A stretch of 58,725 nt of DNA from Bacilli bacterium (GTDB lineage: Bacteria; Bacillota_I; Bacilli_A; RF39; UBA660), in assembly GCA_017484205.1 (NCBI GenBank), contig JAFUTO010000027.1:1-58725 (forward strand). The letters are read 5' to 3'. Shown piece after piece: positions 37,730-47,302 of the stretch (positions are counted from its first letter, which is position 1; every line of letters begins with the position of its first letter). The notes under the pieces are model-generated. The model did no database searches and was not told where the DNA came from. It worked only from the letters and a program-made list of their open reading frames with translations. The position numbers were made by a program, and so were the translations under genes.

Positions 37730-37772
37730 ATTATAATACTAAAAACTAGCACTGTCAATTAATGAGTGCTAA
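37730..37772 (-). promoter_or_regulatory. clpB promoter overlapped by a CIRCE element
   Basis: On the minus strand TTAGCACTC-N9-CAGTGCTAG (37772-37746), one base off the HrcA operator consensus in each of two positions. TTGACA (37758-37753) lies within it, with a 17-bp spacer to TATAAT (37735-37730). HrcA binding would block the promoter, so clpB should be heat-inducible. Confidence 0.9.
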
Positions 37773-38405
37773 TTAATGTAATTTTTTAATAAGTTGTGGT
37801 GTTATTTCTTCAACATTTTTGACAGTTTTTCCAACTTGTAAATTATCCCTATTATTAACATATATCGTTTTAAATCCCATTTTCTTTGGAACTTCTATAT
37901 CTAAATATGGATCATCACCTACAATAACACATTCAGATGGTTCATATTTACCACATGCATCCATATATGCTTCTGGATATGGTTTTATTATTTTTTCACC
38001 ATAATATGAATCAAAATAAGTATTTAAACCCATAACCTTTAATCTATTTCTTTGAGATTCTTCAAAATAATTAGATAAAATTACTAATTCATAATCATAA
38101 TATAAATCATATATCATCTTCTCTATTTTAGGATTCTTTTTACAAGCTCCTTTTAATTCTTCAAAATATATTTTTAACCAGTTTCTATTTATTAAACTTT
38201 CTCCTAGTTTTTCCTCAAAGAAAAGTTGATATAAAATCTCATTATAACAAGTATTTTCTTTTTCATATTGTTTAACACTTTGCATAAATATATCTGCTTT
38301 AGCCGGATCTATTCCAACTTTTGTAAAACTTCTTTCAACAAATGGTTTAAAATTAATATCCCTAATTAAAGTACCATCTACATCAAATATAACTCTTTTT
38401 ATCAT
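37773..38405 (-). CDS. HAD-superfamily hydrolase
   Basis: A 210-residue phosphatase-like protein: motif I FDVDGTL at residue 8, a helical cap, motif II LSNYFEES, motif III lysine in KPYPEAY, and motif IV GDDPYLDIEV. It probably dephosphorylates a small molecule such as a sugar phosphate or nucleotide; the substrate cannot be predicted. Its stop is adjacent to the CIRCE element of clpB. Confidence 0.88.
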   Translation of the reverse strand: MIKRVIFDVDGTLIRDINFKPFVERSFTKVGIDPAKADIFMQSVKQYEKENTCYNEILYQLFFEEKLGESLINRNWLKIYFEELKGACKKNPKIEKMIYDLYYDYELVILSNYFEESQRNRLKVMGLNTYFDSYYGEKIIKPYPEAYMDACGKYEPSECVIVGDDPYLDIEVPKKMGFKTIYVNNRDNLQVGKTVKNVEEITPQLIKKLH

Positions 38406-38415
38406 AAAACCACCC

Positions 38416-38910
38416 TTATTTTTTGTATATTTTTATTTCATTTTCTAATCTACGAATATTAGGATTAAAGTTAAGTAGATTAGCTGCATCACAATTTGAT
38501 ATCCATGTTTGTAATCTAGTATATATTCCTGCCCTGTCATATAAAATAGATGAGTTATATAATCTAGACAATTTCTTATTATTTCTTTCATTTGTAGGGT
38601 TAAAAGCATAATCTATACTATCATCTAATCTAATAATTACTCTAGCACCAGCTCCTGCATTATGTTTTAGAGTAGCACCATTATTTAATTCTTCCACCCT
38701 TTTTCTTAAATTATCATCTATATTATTAGATAGTATTGTTAAAGCAATTATTGGATTGCCATAACATCCATGGTAATTATGTTGATAAGGGGCATAATAA
38801 ATACAATCTGTGCCACTTTGTTTTGAAAACTCAGATACATATGAAGTAATAGTTTCACATACTTTATCCAATGATTTATCATCTAACTTTATTTTAGTTA
38901 CATCCATCAT
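38416..38910 (-). CDS. Protein of unknown function
   Basis: 164 residues starting MMDVTKIKL behind GGGGAG. The middle contains GTDCIYYAPYQHNYHGCYGNP and NAGAGARVIIRLDDSIDY, giving Cys, His and acidic residues that could be catalytic, but I recognise no family. It is 11 bases upstream of the HAD hydrolase and probably co-transcribed with it. No signal peptide or membrane segment. Confidence 0.55.
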   Translation of the reverse strand: MMDVTKIKLDDKSLDKVCETITSYVSEFSKQSGTDCIYYAPYQHNYHGCYGNPIIALTILSNNIDDNLRKRVEELNNGATLKHNAGAGARVIIRLDDSIDYAFNPTNERNNKKLSRLYNSSILYDRAGIYTRLQTWISNCDAANLLNFNPNIRRLENEIKIYKK

Positions 38911-38964
38911 AAATATTCTCCCCTTCAGTAATGCCTATTATAACATATTTTTAGAGAAATGCAA

Positions 38965-38984
38965 AAAGAGTATTACTACTCTTT
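38965..38984 (-). terminator. Terminator of the HD-hydrolase gene
   Basis: AAAGAGTA / TACTCTTT hairpin with T-run on the minus strand, before the 38416 gene. Confidence 0.75.
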
Positions 38985-39900
38985 ATATCATCCTTTTATA
39001 ATCTACTAAAGGTCTAATAGTTCTTTTCTTTACCTTTGGCATTTTTATCTTGGGTATTTCTTCTTTTTTAATGTTTTCAAAATCATTAATATTTTTAGTT
39101 ATATCTTCATCTTTGATATTTTTCAATTTATTCATTAAATCCGTTTCATTTCGAATATATAATTCGTCATATGATATATGTCCTCTTTCTATTGCTTTTT
39201 TAACTATAGAAGCAAGCAAATCCATCATATAAAAATCTTCTTTTGATTGGCATAATTCATCTATGTCACTATTGATGCACACTGCCATAAAAGCTGCAAA
39301 TCTATTACTAAATCCTATTTCAGGTCTTTTATCTTCATTTTGATATATTGTCATATTATTTAATAGTATATCTATATTCGGTTTTAATACACCTTTAGTC
39401 CAACTGATACCTGTTAATATTATTCCATCAATTCTATCTGCGCATAACTTAGGTCTTTCAATATCAACAATAGAATATTTTTTGAAGTTAATTACATCTT
39501 CAATATCAATATGATCTTTTTTTAATAATTTTTTTAATTTTCTATCTTTACGCAAGATTTTTTCATTATATTCTTCCGTACTTTCTTGTTTTTGATAATC
39601 ATTATTTAAATAATCAATAGTATGTGAAAAACAAGGTGTACCTATATCATGGTATAAAGCAGCTAAAGTCTGAACTTTATCACCAGTACATAACCATGTC
39701 ATTAATGCTGTGGTAAGAGAATGGTCATATCTAGATATATATTCTTTAAAAGAATATATGTTTTTTGATGCATAATCCATACCACAGAAATACCCTACAT
39801 CTTTCAACCTTTTCATAGCAGGTATGTTAATATATTCGTCAAGAAAATCAGGTCTTTCATCAAAACCTAATTTCTTTTTATAATATTCTAGTAAGTTCAT
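38983..39900 (-). CDS. HD-domain phosphohydrolase
   Basis: 305 residues from ATG 39900, five bases after GGGGGTG. The HD metal site is visible: RYDHSLTTALM near 58, LAALYHDIGTPCFSHTIDYL near 82, and a later Asp in CADRID, the arrangement of dGTPase/SAMHD1-like hydrolases. It may act on a nucleotide or dinucleotide. The C-terminus is Lys-rich. It starts close after the 39924 gene. Confidence 0.8.
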   Translation of the reverse strand: MNLLEYYKKKLGFDERPDFLDEYINIPAMKRLKDVGYFCGMDYASKNIYSFKEYISRYDHSLTTALMTWLCTGDKVQTLAALYHDIGTPCFSHTIDYLNNDYQKQESTEEYNEKILRKDRKLKKLLKKDHIDIEDVINFKKYSIVDIERPKLCADRIDGIILTGISWTKGVLKPNIDILLNNMTIYQNEDKRPEIGFSNRFAAFMAVCINSDIDELCQSKEDFYMMDLLASIVKKAIERGHISYDELYIRNETDLMNKLKNIKDEDITKNINDFENIKKEEIPKIKMPKVKKRTIRPLVDYKRMI

Positions 39901-39923
39901 ATTACACACCCCCATGTGATATA

Positions 39924-41339
39924 TTATTTACCAATTTCAATGTCTAATAGTTCTATTATATCATAATTTTCTATTTTGCTACCCTGAAAATCATATTCTA
40001 TGCAAAATATATTGTTATCATCTAAATTAGTCCATATATATGCAGTTGACTTTGTATCATCATAATCTGAATAACTATAGTCATATGATTTTGTTATAAC
40101 TTGATAATAAAATTTAATTCCATTATGTTCTATTTCCTCAGTAGATGATTTAAATACTTGTTTATAATAATTAGAAGCTATCTCATTATTATAAGTTTCA
40201 TTTATATAATTATCCATATCACTATTCATATAATTCTTAATCATATATAAGATTTTTTGATTAACATTAATATATCTTTTTGATGATTTTCCACTATAGT
40301 TATTAACATACTTATCTGGAACTTTATAATATACATAGTATCCATAACCTGATACAGTCATATCAACTATATTAGGTTTATTAATTATACTATAATATAA
40401 ATTAACTATTTCTTTTTTTGTTTTACTTTCATTTATATTTTGTTTTAATTTTGATATTTCTATTTTTTCTATTGGGACTGCTTTAGATATATCAATATTA
40501 GATAGATCTACATCATCCTTATCTATTCTATAAAAAATATCAATTGTAGATAAAGTTGTACTACCTTTAGATTTAGTATATGTAATCTTGTTTTCATCTA
40601 TAGTTACTTTATACATTTCATTATCTTTAGTAATTAATTCAAAATAATATCCTTCTTCCGTTTTAGCTATAGATATAAAATCATCATTTTTTATTTCTAT
40701 TTTATCTAATGCACCTGTAAAAACATTACTATATATTTTTACTTCAGCACCATCTACATATTCTTTAAATGCATCAAACATATTATTATATGGATAATCC
40801 AAATTTATGTTACTAAATATATCTTTATTTATAGTAAAACTAGTAATATTATTACTCTTATTAGTCTTACCTGTTACTTCTATATTACTATCTTTTATAG
40901 TAGATAATACTTTTTTTAAATTGTTTTTAAAATTATTTAAGCTTAAATCAAATTTACCACTATCTATACTTATAACATCTTTATAAGAATACTCATCATC
41001 AAAATATGTTATATTATCTTTATTATACAAATTTATATTAATAGTTTCTTTATAATTAGATGTGTAATCCATTTTAAGTTTAAAATCGTCACTACTTATA
41101 TAACTACCTTTAATTATTGAATTATTTAATACATTATATAAGTTATCCCCAGATGTTTTAATCTCTAACTCAAAATTTAATTTTTCACTTTTCTTAACAT
41201 TTAAATGATGTATCATATTATCAAGTGATTTATTAAATGCGATTTTTGGTGAAGTCATAGTAAAAATAATGGCACCTGCCAATGCGATTACTACTAAACT
41301 AATTATTACCCCAAATATTTTCTTTTTCATATTATCCAC
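39924..41339 (-). CDS. Single-span exported protein of unknown function
   Basis: 471 residues with an N-terminal membrane helix (about 8-28, IFGVIISLVVIALAGAIIF), no lipoprotein cysteine, and a long extracellular domain rich in Lys, Asn, Asp, Ser and Tyr. Several beta-strand-like stretches alternate hydrophobic and polar residues, as in large cell-surface proteins built on a lipoprotein-like fold. I recognise no named domain. It lies upstream of the HD hydrolase with 23 bases between. Confidence 0.6.
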   Translation of the reverse strand: MDNMKKKIFGVIISLVVIALAGAIIFTMTSPKIAFNKSLDNMIHHLNVKKSEKLNFELEIKTSGDNLYNVLNNSIIKGSYISSDDFKLKMDYTSNYKETININLYNKDNITYFDDEYSYKDVISIDSGKFDLSLNNFKNNLKKVLSTIKDSNIEVTGKTNKSNNITSFTINKDIFSNINLDYPYNNMFDAFKEYVDGAEVKIYSNVFTGALDKIEIKNDDFISIAKTEEGYYFELITKDNEMYKVTIDENKITYTKSKGSTTLSTIDIFYRIDKDDVDLSNIDISKAVPIEKIEISKLKQNINESKTKKEIVNLYYSIINKPNIVDMTVSGYGYYVYYKVPDKYVNNYSGKSSKRYINVNQKILYMIKNYMNSDMDNYINETYNNEIASNYYKQVFKSSTEEIEHNGIKFYYQVITKSYDYSYSDYDDTKSTAYIWTNLDDNNIFCIEYDFQGSKIENYDIIELLDIEIGK

Positions 41340-41372
41340 CTTAGTACATTATAACATATAATAAAGAAAAAA

Positions 41373-41390
41373 TTAATGGTTAACCACTAA
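41373..41390 (-). terminator. Terminator after the 54-residue protein
   Basis: TTAGTGG / CCATTAA hairpin, then TTTTTTC on the minus strand. Confidence 0.75.
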
Positions 41391-41391
41391 T

Positions 41392-41556
41392 TTAGTTTAA
41401 TTTGTTATATTCACCTATACAAGTAATTCCCTTTGGTATTCCTTTAGAAGCAAAAGGTTTTATTCTTTCTTTATTTGTAATACCTAATTCATTTGATATT
41501 TCGTTTTTTATTATATTTATACCTTCTTTTGATAATTTAGTTTTTACTTTTTTCAT
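41392..41556 (-). CDS. 54-residue protein with a possible SASP-like motif
   Basis: Starts ATG 41556 behind GGAGGT, a strong site, and ends at a terminator, so it is a real short gene. The segment KNEISNELGI resembles the KxEIAxEFGV protease-recognition block of alpha/beta small acid-soluble spore proteins, but the second SASP block (GGxxTKRLV) is not present, so the relationship is doubtful. It ends GITCIGEYNKLN. It lies downstream of thiI with 38 bases between. Confidence 0.5.
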   Translation of the reverse strand: MKKVKTKLSKEGINIIKNEISNELGITNKERIKPFASKGIPKGITCIGEYNKLN

Positions 41557-41594
41557 AAATACCTCCACTTATATAATGTGAAGGTATCCATAAA

Positions 41595-42758
41595 TTATAA
41601 CAAATCAGATTTAGTTTTATTAAAATCAGTAATTATCTCAATATTATCTACTGTTTCTTTTATTATACTTTCATAATCAAATCTTTTTTCTATTTCTAAA
41701 CATTTTTCTATTTTAGGTTTAATTACTGGATGTTTAGGCAAGAAAATTGTACAGCAGTCTTCATAAGGTAAGATACTTGTCTCATATGTATCTATATGAT
41801 TAGCTATATCTATTATCTCTAATTTATCCATACAAGCAACTGGTCTTATAACAGGTATATCAGTTACTGGATTAATAACTCCCATACTATCTAATGTTTG
41901 ACTTGCTACTTGTCCAATTGATTCACCATTTATAATAGCTTTATAACCATATTTTTTTGATACTTCATGTGCGATACGGTACATCATTCTTCGCATAATA
42001 GTAATCATATATGTATCCGCGTGATTCATATAAATGGCTTCTTGTAGTTTTGTAAATGGTACTACTAGTAATCTAATATTACCTGAATATTCATTAATAA
42101 TAGACGCAAGACGAGTTACTTTTTCTTTTGCTTCAGGGCTTGTATGAGGAGGTGCCTCAAAATATAGGCAATCTATATCAATACCTCTTTTTAAGGCAAG
42201 ATAACCTGCAACTGGAGAATCGATACCACCTGATAACATTAAAAGGCCTTTTCCTTGTGTACCTACAGGATATCCTCCTATACCATTTATAACATCAGTA
42301 TAAATGTATGTACCTTCTACTCTTATTTCTATATGTATAGTTGTATCTGGATTATGAACATCTACTTTTAAATTAGTATTTTTAAGAATATGTCCACCTA
42401 TGACATTATTAAATTCCATAGATTTAATTGGAAAATTTTTATCTGCTCTGTTGGTATCTACTTTAAAAGTACCTTCTTTATCTTTCATAAGTTCTAAGGC
42501 TTTTTCTTTTATAGTATCTATATCCGCATCTATTTTATAACATATAACTATACCATGAATACCAAATACTTTAGTTAGTTTTTTTACTGCTTCTTCTACT
42601 CTATCACATTCAATATACATTCTAACTCTATTCTTTATAATATTTGGATTATGATCTTTTAAGATATTTTTTATATTTTTAGCAAGTAATTTTATAAATT
42701 CTTCTCTATTTTCACCCTTAGTAGTTAATTCGCCATATTTGATTAATATTAAATTCAT
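41595..42758 (-). CDS. thiI: tRNA 4-thiouridine synthetase ThiI
   Basis: A 387-residue enzyme adenylating U8 of tRNA for sulphur transfer. An N-terminal ferredoxin-like region and THUMP domain (about 60-165) precede the PP-loop SGGIDSPVAGYLALKRG near 178. No C-terminal rhodanese domain is present, as in most Firmicutes, where a dedicated cysteine desulfurase (NifZ type) gives the sulphur; that gene is not in the window. Confidence 0.94.
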   Translation of the reverse strand: MNLILIKYGELTTKGENREEFIKLLAKNIKNILKDHNPNIIKNRVRMYIECDRVEEAVKKLTKVFGIHGIVICYKIDADIDTIKEKALELMKDKEGTFKVDTNRADKNFPIKSMEFNNVIGGHILKNTNLKVDVHNPDTTIHIEIRVEGTYIYTDVINGIGGYPVGTQGKGLLMLSGGIDSPVAGYLALKRGIDIDCLYFEAPPHTSPEAKEKVTRLASIINEYSGNIRLLVVPFTKLQEAIYMNHADTYMITIMRRMMYRIAHEVSKKYGYKAIINGESIGQVASQTLDSMGVINPVTDIPVIRPVACMDKLEIIDIANHIDTYETSILPYEDCCTIFLPKHPVIKPKIEKCLEIEKRFDYESIIKETVDNIEIITDFNKTKSDLL

Positions 42759-42808
42759 CTAAATCACCATAAGTATTATATATTATATTTTAAAAATAAT
42801 CTAGAGAA

Positions 42809-42829
42809 AAAAGAGGTTATCCCTCTTTT
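42809..42829 (-). terminator. Terminator of lon
   Basis: AAAAGAGG / CCTCTTTT hairpin spanning the lon stop, followed by a T-run on the minus strand. Confidence 0.8.
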
Positions 42830-45120
42830 ATTATTTTATATACTTCCATATAATTTTTTACAGGTATAAATTTGATACGATGTTTAACTTCTTTTGGTAA
42901 TTCTTCTACTTCATTTAGATTATCATATGGAATAATAATAGTATCAACACCATTTCTTAATGCCCCTAAGCTTTTCTCTTTAAGACCACCTATTTTTAAA
43001 ATATCACCATGTAGACTTACTTCACCTGTCATAGCTATATTTGACTTAACTTTTGTATTAGTCAAAGAACTTATAATAGATGTTACTAATGTTATACCCG
43101 CAGACGGTCCTTCTTTTGGAATTGCACCATCTAAGGCATGTATATGTATATCATTAGTTTCTAAAGTATCATATTTTATATTAAATTCTTTATAATTTGA
43201 CTTAATATATGATAATGCGATTTGGGCACTTTCTTTCATAACATCGCCTAAAGAACCTGTTAAAATTAAATTACCTTTGCCTTTATAAAAGTTTGTTTCA
43301 ATAGGAATAGTATTACCTCCATATGGAGTATAACCTAAACCATTAACAATACCTATTTTTTCTTCTATAATTGTATCTTCATATATAGGAAGACCTAAAT
43401 ATGTTTCTATATTTTTACTAGTTATAATAGGTAGTCTTTTAATTTCATTTGATACTAATCTAGTAACTACTTTTCTTATAATACTAGATATTTTTCTTTC
43501 AAGTTCTCTTACACCAGCTTCTTTAGTATATAATCTAATTATATTTAAAATAGCGTCTTCTTTTATATTAATATTATCAATACCCATATCCTTACATAAT
43601 TTAGGTATTATATGTGTTTTTACAATATCTAGTTTTTCATACTCAGTATAACCATCTAATTTTATTATTTCTAGTCTATCTAGTAAAGGTATTGGAATAC
43701 TATTTATATCATTTGCTGTAGCAACAAACATTACTTTTGATAAATCATATTCCTCATCTAAATAATTATCTTGGAAATACTTATTTTGTTCTGGATCTAA
43801 AACTGATAGAAGTGCACTTACAGGGTCACCATGTATATTGTGAGTCATCTTATCAATTTCATCTATTAAGAATAATGGATTATTACTTTTTGCTTTAATC
43901 ATACCATTAATTATCTTACCTGGTTTTGAACCTATATATGCTTTCCTATGACCTACTATTTCAGATTCATCATCAAGTCCACCTACAGATATTTTAACAA
44001 AGTTTCTACGCATAGCTTTAGCAATAGAAAATGCGAGTGATGTCTTACCAACTCCTGGAGGACCTACTAAACATATAATAGGACTTTTTAAACTATCTGT
44101 ATTTTTTTTGACTGCTAGATATTCAATAATTCTTTCCTTTACTTTATCTAGACCATTATGTGTTTCATCTAATGATTCTTTAACTTCTTTTAAATTATCA
44201 TTATCTTTAGTTGTATAATTCCATGGTAGAGAAAGTAATACATCAATATAGTTTCTTTCCATGCTTTGTTCTGGTGCCATACTAAGTAAAGCCTCATACT
44301 TATTAATAGCTTTAGATATTTTCCCCCTCATATCATCATCTATATCTAATTTAGCCAAAGTATATCTTAACTCATCAATTTCATCTTCTTTGCTTGTTAC
44401 TTCAACCAACTCTTCTTTAAGCATTTTAAGTTTTTCACGAAGCAAATAATCTCTTTGTTGTTTATCAAATTCTTTAGTTACTTTGAAATCCAAATCTCTT
44501 TCAATGTTAAATAGTTCTTCTTCTTTATAAATATCTAAAAGTAACATTCTAGCTCTTTCACTTGCTTTTTCCTCTTTTAGATAATCAAATACTCTATCAA
44601 GTGTTAATGGTAGTGTAGGTACTATTAAATCTACTAACTCAGATAAATTATTAACATTAACTAATTTTGATAAAACACTGTTACCAACATTAGGTACATT
44701 ATTAATATAGAAATCTAATTCTCTAAGTAGTTTTCTTATAATAGCTTTTTCTTCTAAGTCATCTATAACTTCATCTTCTACTGGTGTTATTAATGCTTCT
44801 AATGTTGTATCCGCTTTTAGACTTATATAATTTTTAATTTGAATACGTTTTATTCCTCTTACAATTACTCTTACTTTACCATTAGGTAAAACCATCTTAT
44901 GAATTATTTTAGCTTCTGTTCCTACTAATGGAAGATTTTTTACATCCGTACTTACATCATATGGATCTTTATTTGTTACGAGTAATATTTTACCGTCATG
45001 GAAAAGTTCAGCTATATCAACTATCTTAATTGAATCAGCATCTTCAAACTCAAGTTTAAGTTCATTTGAAGGCAACAAGATTAAACCGCGCAGAACTATA
45101 ACAGGTAAATTATTCTTCAT
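42817..45120 (-). CDS. lon: ATP-dependent protease Lon
   Basis: 767 residues: N-terminal substrate domain (1-200, opening LPVIVLRGLILLPS), coiled coil, AAA+ module with Walker A GPPGVGKTSLAFS near 350 and DEIDKM, and the C-terminal protease with the catalytic Ser in PKEGPSAGITL and Lys in LKEKSLGALRNG. It degrades damaged and regulatory proteins, including antitoxins in many bacteria. It has its own promoter and terminator. No CIRCE or CtsR box is seen. Confidence 0.97.
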   Translation of the reverse strand: MKNNLPVIVLRGLILLPSNELKLEFEDADSIKIVDIAELFHDGKILLVTNKDPYDVSTDVKNLPLVGTEAKIIHKMVLPNGKVRVIVRGIKRIQIKNYISLKADTTLEALITPVEDEVIDDLEEKAIIRKLLRELDFYINNVPNVGNSVLSKLVNVNNLSELVDLIVPTLPLTLDRVFDYLKEEKASERARMLLLDIYKEEELFNIERDLDFKVTKEFDKQQRDYLLREKLKMLKEELVEVTSKEDEIDELRYTLAKLDIDDDMRGKISKAINKYEALLSMAPEQSMERNYIDVLLSLPWNYTTKDNDNLKEVKESLDETHNGLDKVKERIIEYLAVKKNTDSLKSPIICLVGPPGVGKTSLAFSIAKAMRRNFVKISVGGLDDESEIVGHRKAYIGSKPGKIINGMIKAKSNNPLFLIDEIDKMTHNIHGDPVSALLSVLDPEQNKYFQDNYLDEEYDLSKVMFVATANDINSIPIPLLDRLEIIKLDGYTEYEKLDIVKTHIIPKLCKDMGIDNINIKEDAILNIIRLYTKEAGVRELERKISSIIRKVVTRLVSNEIKRLPIITSKNIETYLGLPIYEDTIIEEKIGIVNGLGYTPYGGNTIPIETNFYKGKGNLILTGSLGDVMKESAQIALSYIKSNYKEFNIKYDTLETNDIHIHALDGAIPKEGPSAGITLVTSIISSLTNTKVKSNIAMTGEVSLHGDILKIGGLKEKSLGALRNGVDTIIIPYDNLNEVEELPKEVKHRIKFIPVKNYMEVYKIIKEG

Positions 45121-45148
45121 GTTGTTGCCTCCTTTAAAACTGCTTACT

Positions 45149-45177
45149 ATTATAATTCGGGAAATATTAAATGTCTA
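45149..45177 (-). promoter_or_regulatory. lon promoter
   Basis: On the minus strand TAGACA (45177-45172), 17-bp spacer, TATAAT (45154-45149). Confidence 0.75.
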
Positions 45178-45191
45178 GTAAAAATGAAAAA

Positions 45192-45216
45192 AAACTTATC
45201 TTTTTGCGATAAGTTT
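45192..45216 (-). terminator. Terminator of the ABC exporter gene
   Basis: AAACTTATC / GATAAGTTT hairpin, then eight T on the minus strand. Confidence 0.8.
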
Positions 45217-45227
45217 ACCTTTATTAA

Positions 45228-47009
45228 TTAAAACATTACTTTTAATTATTTAACTTCTTTTTTATATAACTTATTGTAATATTTATTACTATCTATAAGT
45301 TCTTTATGAGTTCCACATCCAACTATTTTTCCTTTATCCATAACATATATTTTTTTACAATCTTTAATAGTTGATAATCTATGCGCGACTATAATAATAG
45401 TATAATCCTTAGTTATGTTGTTGATAGCTTTTTGTAGTTCTTCTTGTGTTATGTTATCTAAAGCAGATGTAGCTTCATCAAATAAAATTATTTTACTTTT
45501 TTTGATTAAAGCTCTCGCGATTGCAAGTCTTTGTCTTTGACCACCTGATAATGTAATACCACCTTCACCTAAAATAGTATCATACTTATTTGGTAAGGTC
45601 TCAATATAATCGTGTATTTGGGCTACCATACATGCTTCTATCATTTCCTTTTCAGTGACTTTATTACCCATGAAACATAGATTTTCTCTGATAGTTAAAT
45701 TAAAGATATATGGTGATTGTGATATAACTGATATATTATTTCTAATACTATCTTCTGTTAAAGAATTTATATCAATATCATCTATAAATATTTTATTATC
45801 ATCGACTTCATAAGCCTTGCTAATTAAGTTTAAAATAGTTGTTTTTCCTGATCCTGAAGCACCTACTATACCTATAGTATCATTAGGATTTATTAAAATA
45901 CTAAAATTATCTAATACTTTTTTATCCTTATAAGAGAAAGATAAATCCTTAACTTCTATTTTGCCTTTTATATTGCTAAGTTTAGTGTTACCAAATTCTT
46001 CTTTTGGATAATTATCATTATCCATAAATTCAAATATTCTTTTTTTAGACACTTTGTATTCTGTTAGATATTCCTTAACAGAAGTATAGCTCCATGTTAA
46101 GTCATATATTTTACCTCTATATAAGAATACAACAATAAAACTTGTTAATGATATTAAATTATTACTAACTAACATTACTCCCGAAAGAACGACTAATAAT
46201 GTACATAATTCTTGTATAATTCTTACAGTATTACTAATATCTCCAGATTTCAAATTCATAAGTGATTCATACTTTGTTGCTTCACCAAGATTATCATTAA
46301 TCATAGGTGAAATCCTTGGTGATATATTAAGCAATTTTACATCACGTATTCCCCTTATTATTTCAGCTATTAAAGAAGAACTTTTATCTGATATTTTTCT
46401 TCTTGTTTTATCAAGCTCTTCATATTTTTTATATGCATATTTTTCATAAAAATATATAATTGTTACAAATATTATATATATAATTCCAAATATATAGTTT
46501 ATATACATTACATACCCTAAAACAAATATATCAGTTAACATTGATATTGCACTGAAACCTACAACACTAAATATTCTAGATATACTTCCAGGATCATTTT
46601 TAAGTCTTTCTGAGAATTCGCCTGTAGAATGATTATCAAAATTTTTAATTTTTAATGCGAATACATTTTTTATCATATCTTTTCTTATATTTAATACAAT
46701 ATTTGTTTTAATATATTTTAAATATATGAAATTTACAAGTCTATTAGTCGCGATTGTTAATATAGCAAATAATGATGATAAAATTGCATATTTAATACTA
46801 TTTGATGCATTAAAATCAGTTATACTAGTAAAAAGATTCGCGGTCATAATAGGAGTTAATACCCCTAAAACACTATTCATAATCATAAGTATGCCTAGTA
46901 TAAATATATAACCTTTTATATTTTTAAAATATTTTTTCATTGAATATTTCTTTTCCATAATCTTACTCCTATATCTAATTATATCATATTATTAAAACAT
47001 TACTTTTAA
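45228..47009. repeat. Direct repeats flanking the ABC exporter gene
   Basis: TTAAAACATTACTTTTAA at 45228-45245 is repeated exactly at 46992-47009; allowing one mismatch the match is 24 bp. The copies bracket only the exporter gene. An exact 18-bp match in DNA this AT-rich can arise by chance once in a window this size, so the support is moderate. Confidence 0.4.
45246..46958 (-). CDS. ABC exporter (fused membrane and ATPase domains)
   Basis: 570 residues: six transmembrane helices in the first 310 residues and one ABC module with Walker A GASGSGKTTIL near 370, signature LSGGQRQRLAIA, Walker B IILFDEATSAL and switch His in VAHRL. One half-transporter, so it works as a homodimer. This type exports lipids, peptides or drugs; the substrate is not predictable here. 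It is a single-gene unit between direct repeats. Confidence 0.9.
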   Translation of the reverse strand: MEKKYSMKKYFKNIKGYIFILGILMIMNSVLGVLTPIMTANLFTSITDFNASNSIKYAILSSLFAILTIATNRLVNFIYLKYIKTNIVLNIRKDMIKNVFALKIKNFDNHSTGEFSERLKNDPGSISRIFSVVGFSAISMLTDIFVLGYVMYINYIFGIIYIIFVTIIYFYEKYAYKKYEELDKTRRKISDKSSSLIAEIIRGIRDVKLLNISPRISPMINDNLGEATKYESLMNLKSGDISNTVRIIQELCTLLVVLSGVMLVSNNLISLTSFIVVFLYRGKIYDLTWSYTSVKEYLTEYKVSKKRIFEFMDNDNYPKEEFGNTKLSNIKGKIEVKDLSFSYKDKKVLDNFSILINPNDTIGIVGASGSGKTTILNLISKAYEVDDNKIFIDDIDINSLTEDSIRNNISVISQSPYIFNLTIRENLCFMGNKVTEKEMIEACMVAQIHDYIETLPNKYDTILGEGGITLSGGQRQRLAIARALIKKSKIILFDEATSALDNITQEELQKAINNITKDYTIIIVAHRLSTIKDCKKIYVMDKGKIVGCGTHKELIDSNKYYNKLYKKEVK

Positions 47010-47041
47010 ATATTTCATAGAATTACCTATAGTATATAGAA

Positions 47042-47066
47042 AAGATTTATCAAAAATGATAAACCT
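47042..47066 (-). terminator. Terminator after the 71-residue protein
   Basis: GGTTTATCA / TGATAAATC hairpin followed by TTTTC on the minus strand. Confidence 0.7.
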
Positions 47067-47281
47067 TACATATTATTTGGGCGCATTAATGGATGAACAC
47101 CCAAAGTTTTAACTTTTACACCACTAGTTTTTCTTCTATAGGCCATTTTTCGTTTTTCATTATCTAAAACTTCCATAGCGGAATTAATAATTTCTTCTTT
47201 TATTTCATCATTACCTATATTATCTTTAACTTCATCATCTAATAGTATAAATTGTTCACCTACTTGTATTGCTATTTTCAT
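47066..47281 (-). CDS. Small protein of unknown function beside the VirD4-like gene
   Basis: 71 residues: an acidic N-terminal half (GEQFILLDDEVKDNIGNDEIKEEI) and a basic C-terminal half (KRKMAYRRKTSGVKVKTLGVHP). It follows the VirD4-like gene by 21 bases and has GGGGG ahead of its ATG. No family is recognised. Basic tail plus neighbour suggest nucleic-acid or ATPase binding, which is inference only. Confidence 0.55.
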   Translation of the reverse strand: MKIAIQVGEQFILLDDEVKDNIGNDEIKEEIINSAMEVLDNEKRKMAYRRKTSGVKVKTLGVHPLMRPNNM

Positions 47282-47302
47282 AAAATCCCCCCTTTATTCT
47301 TT

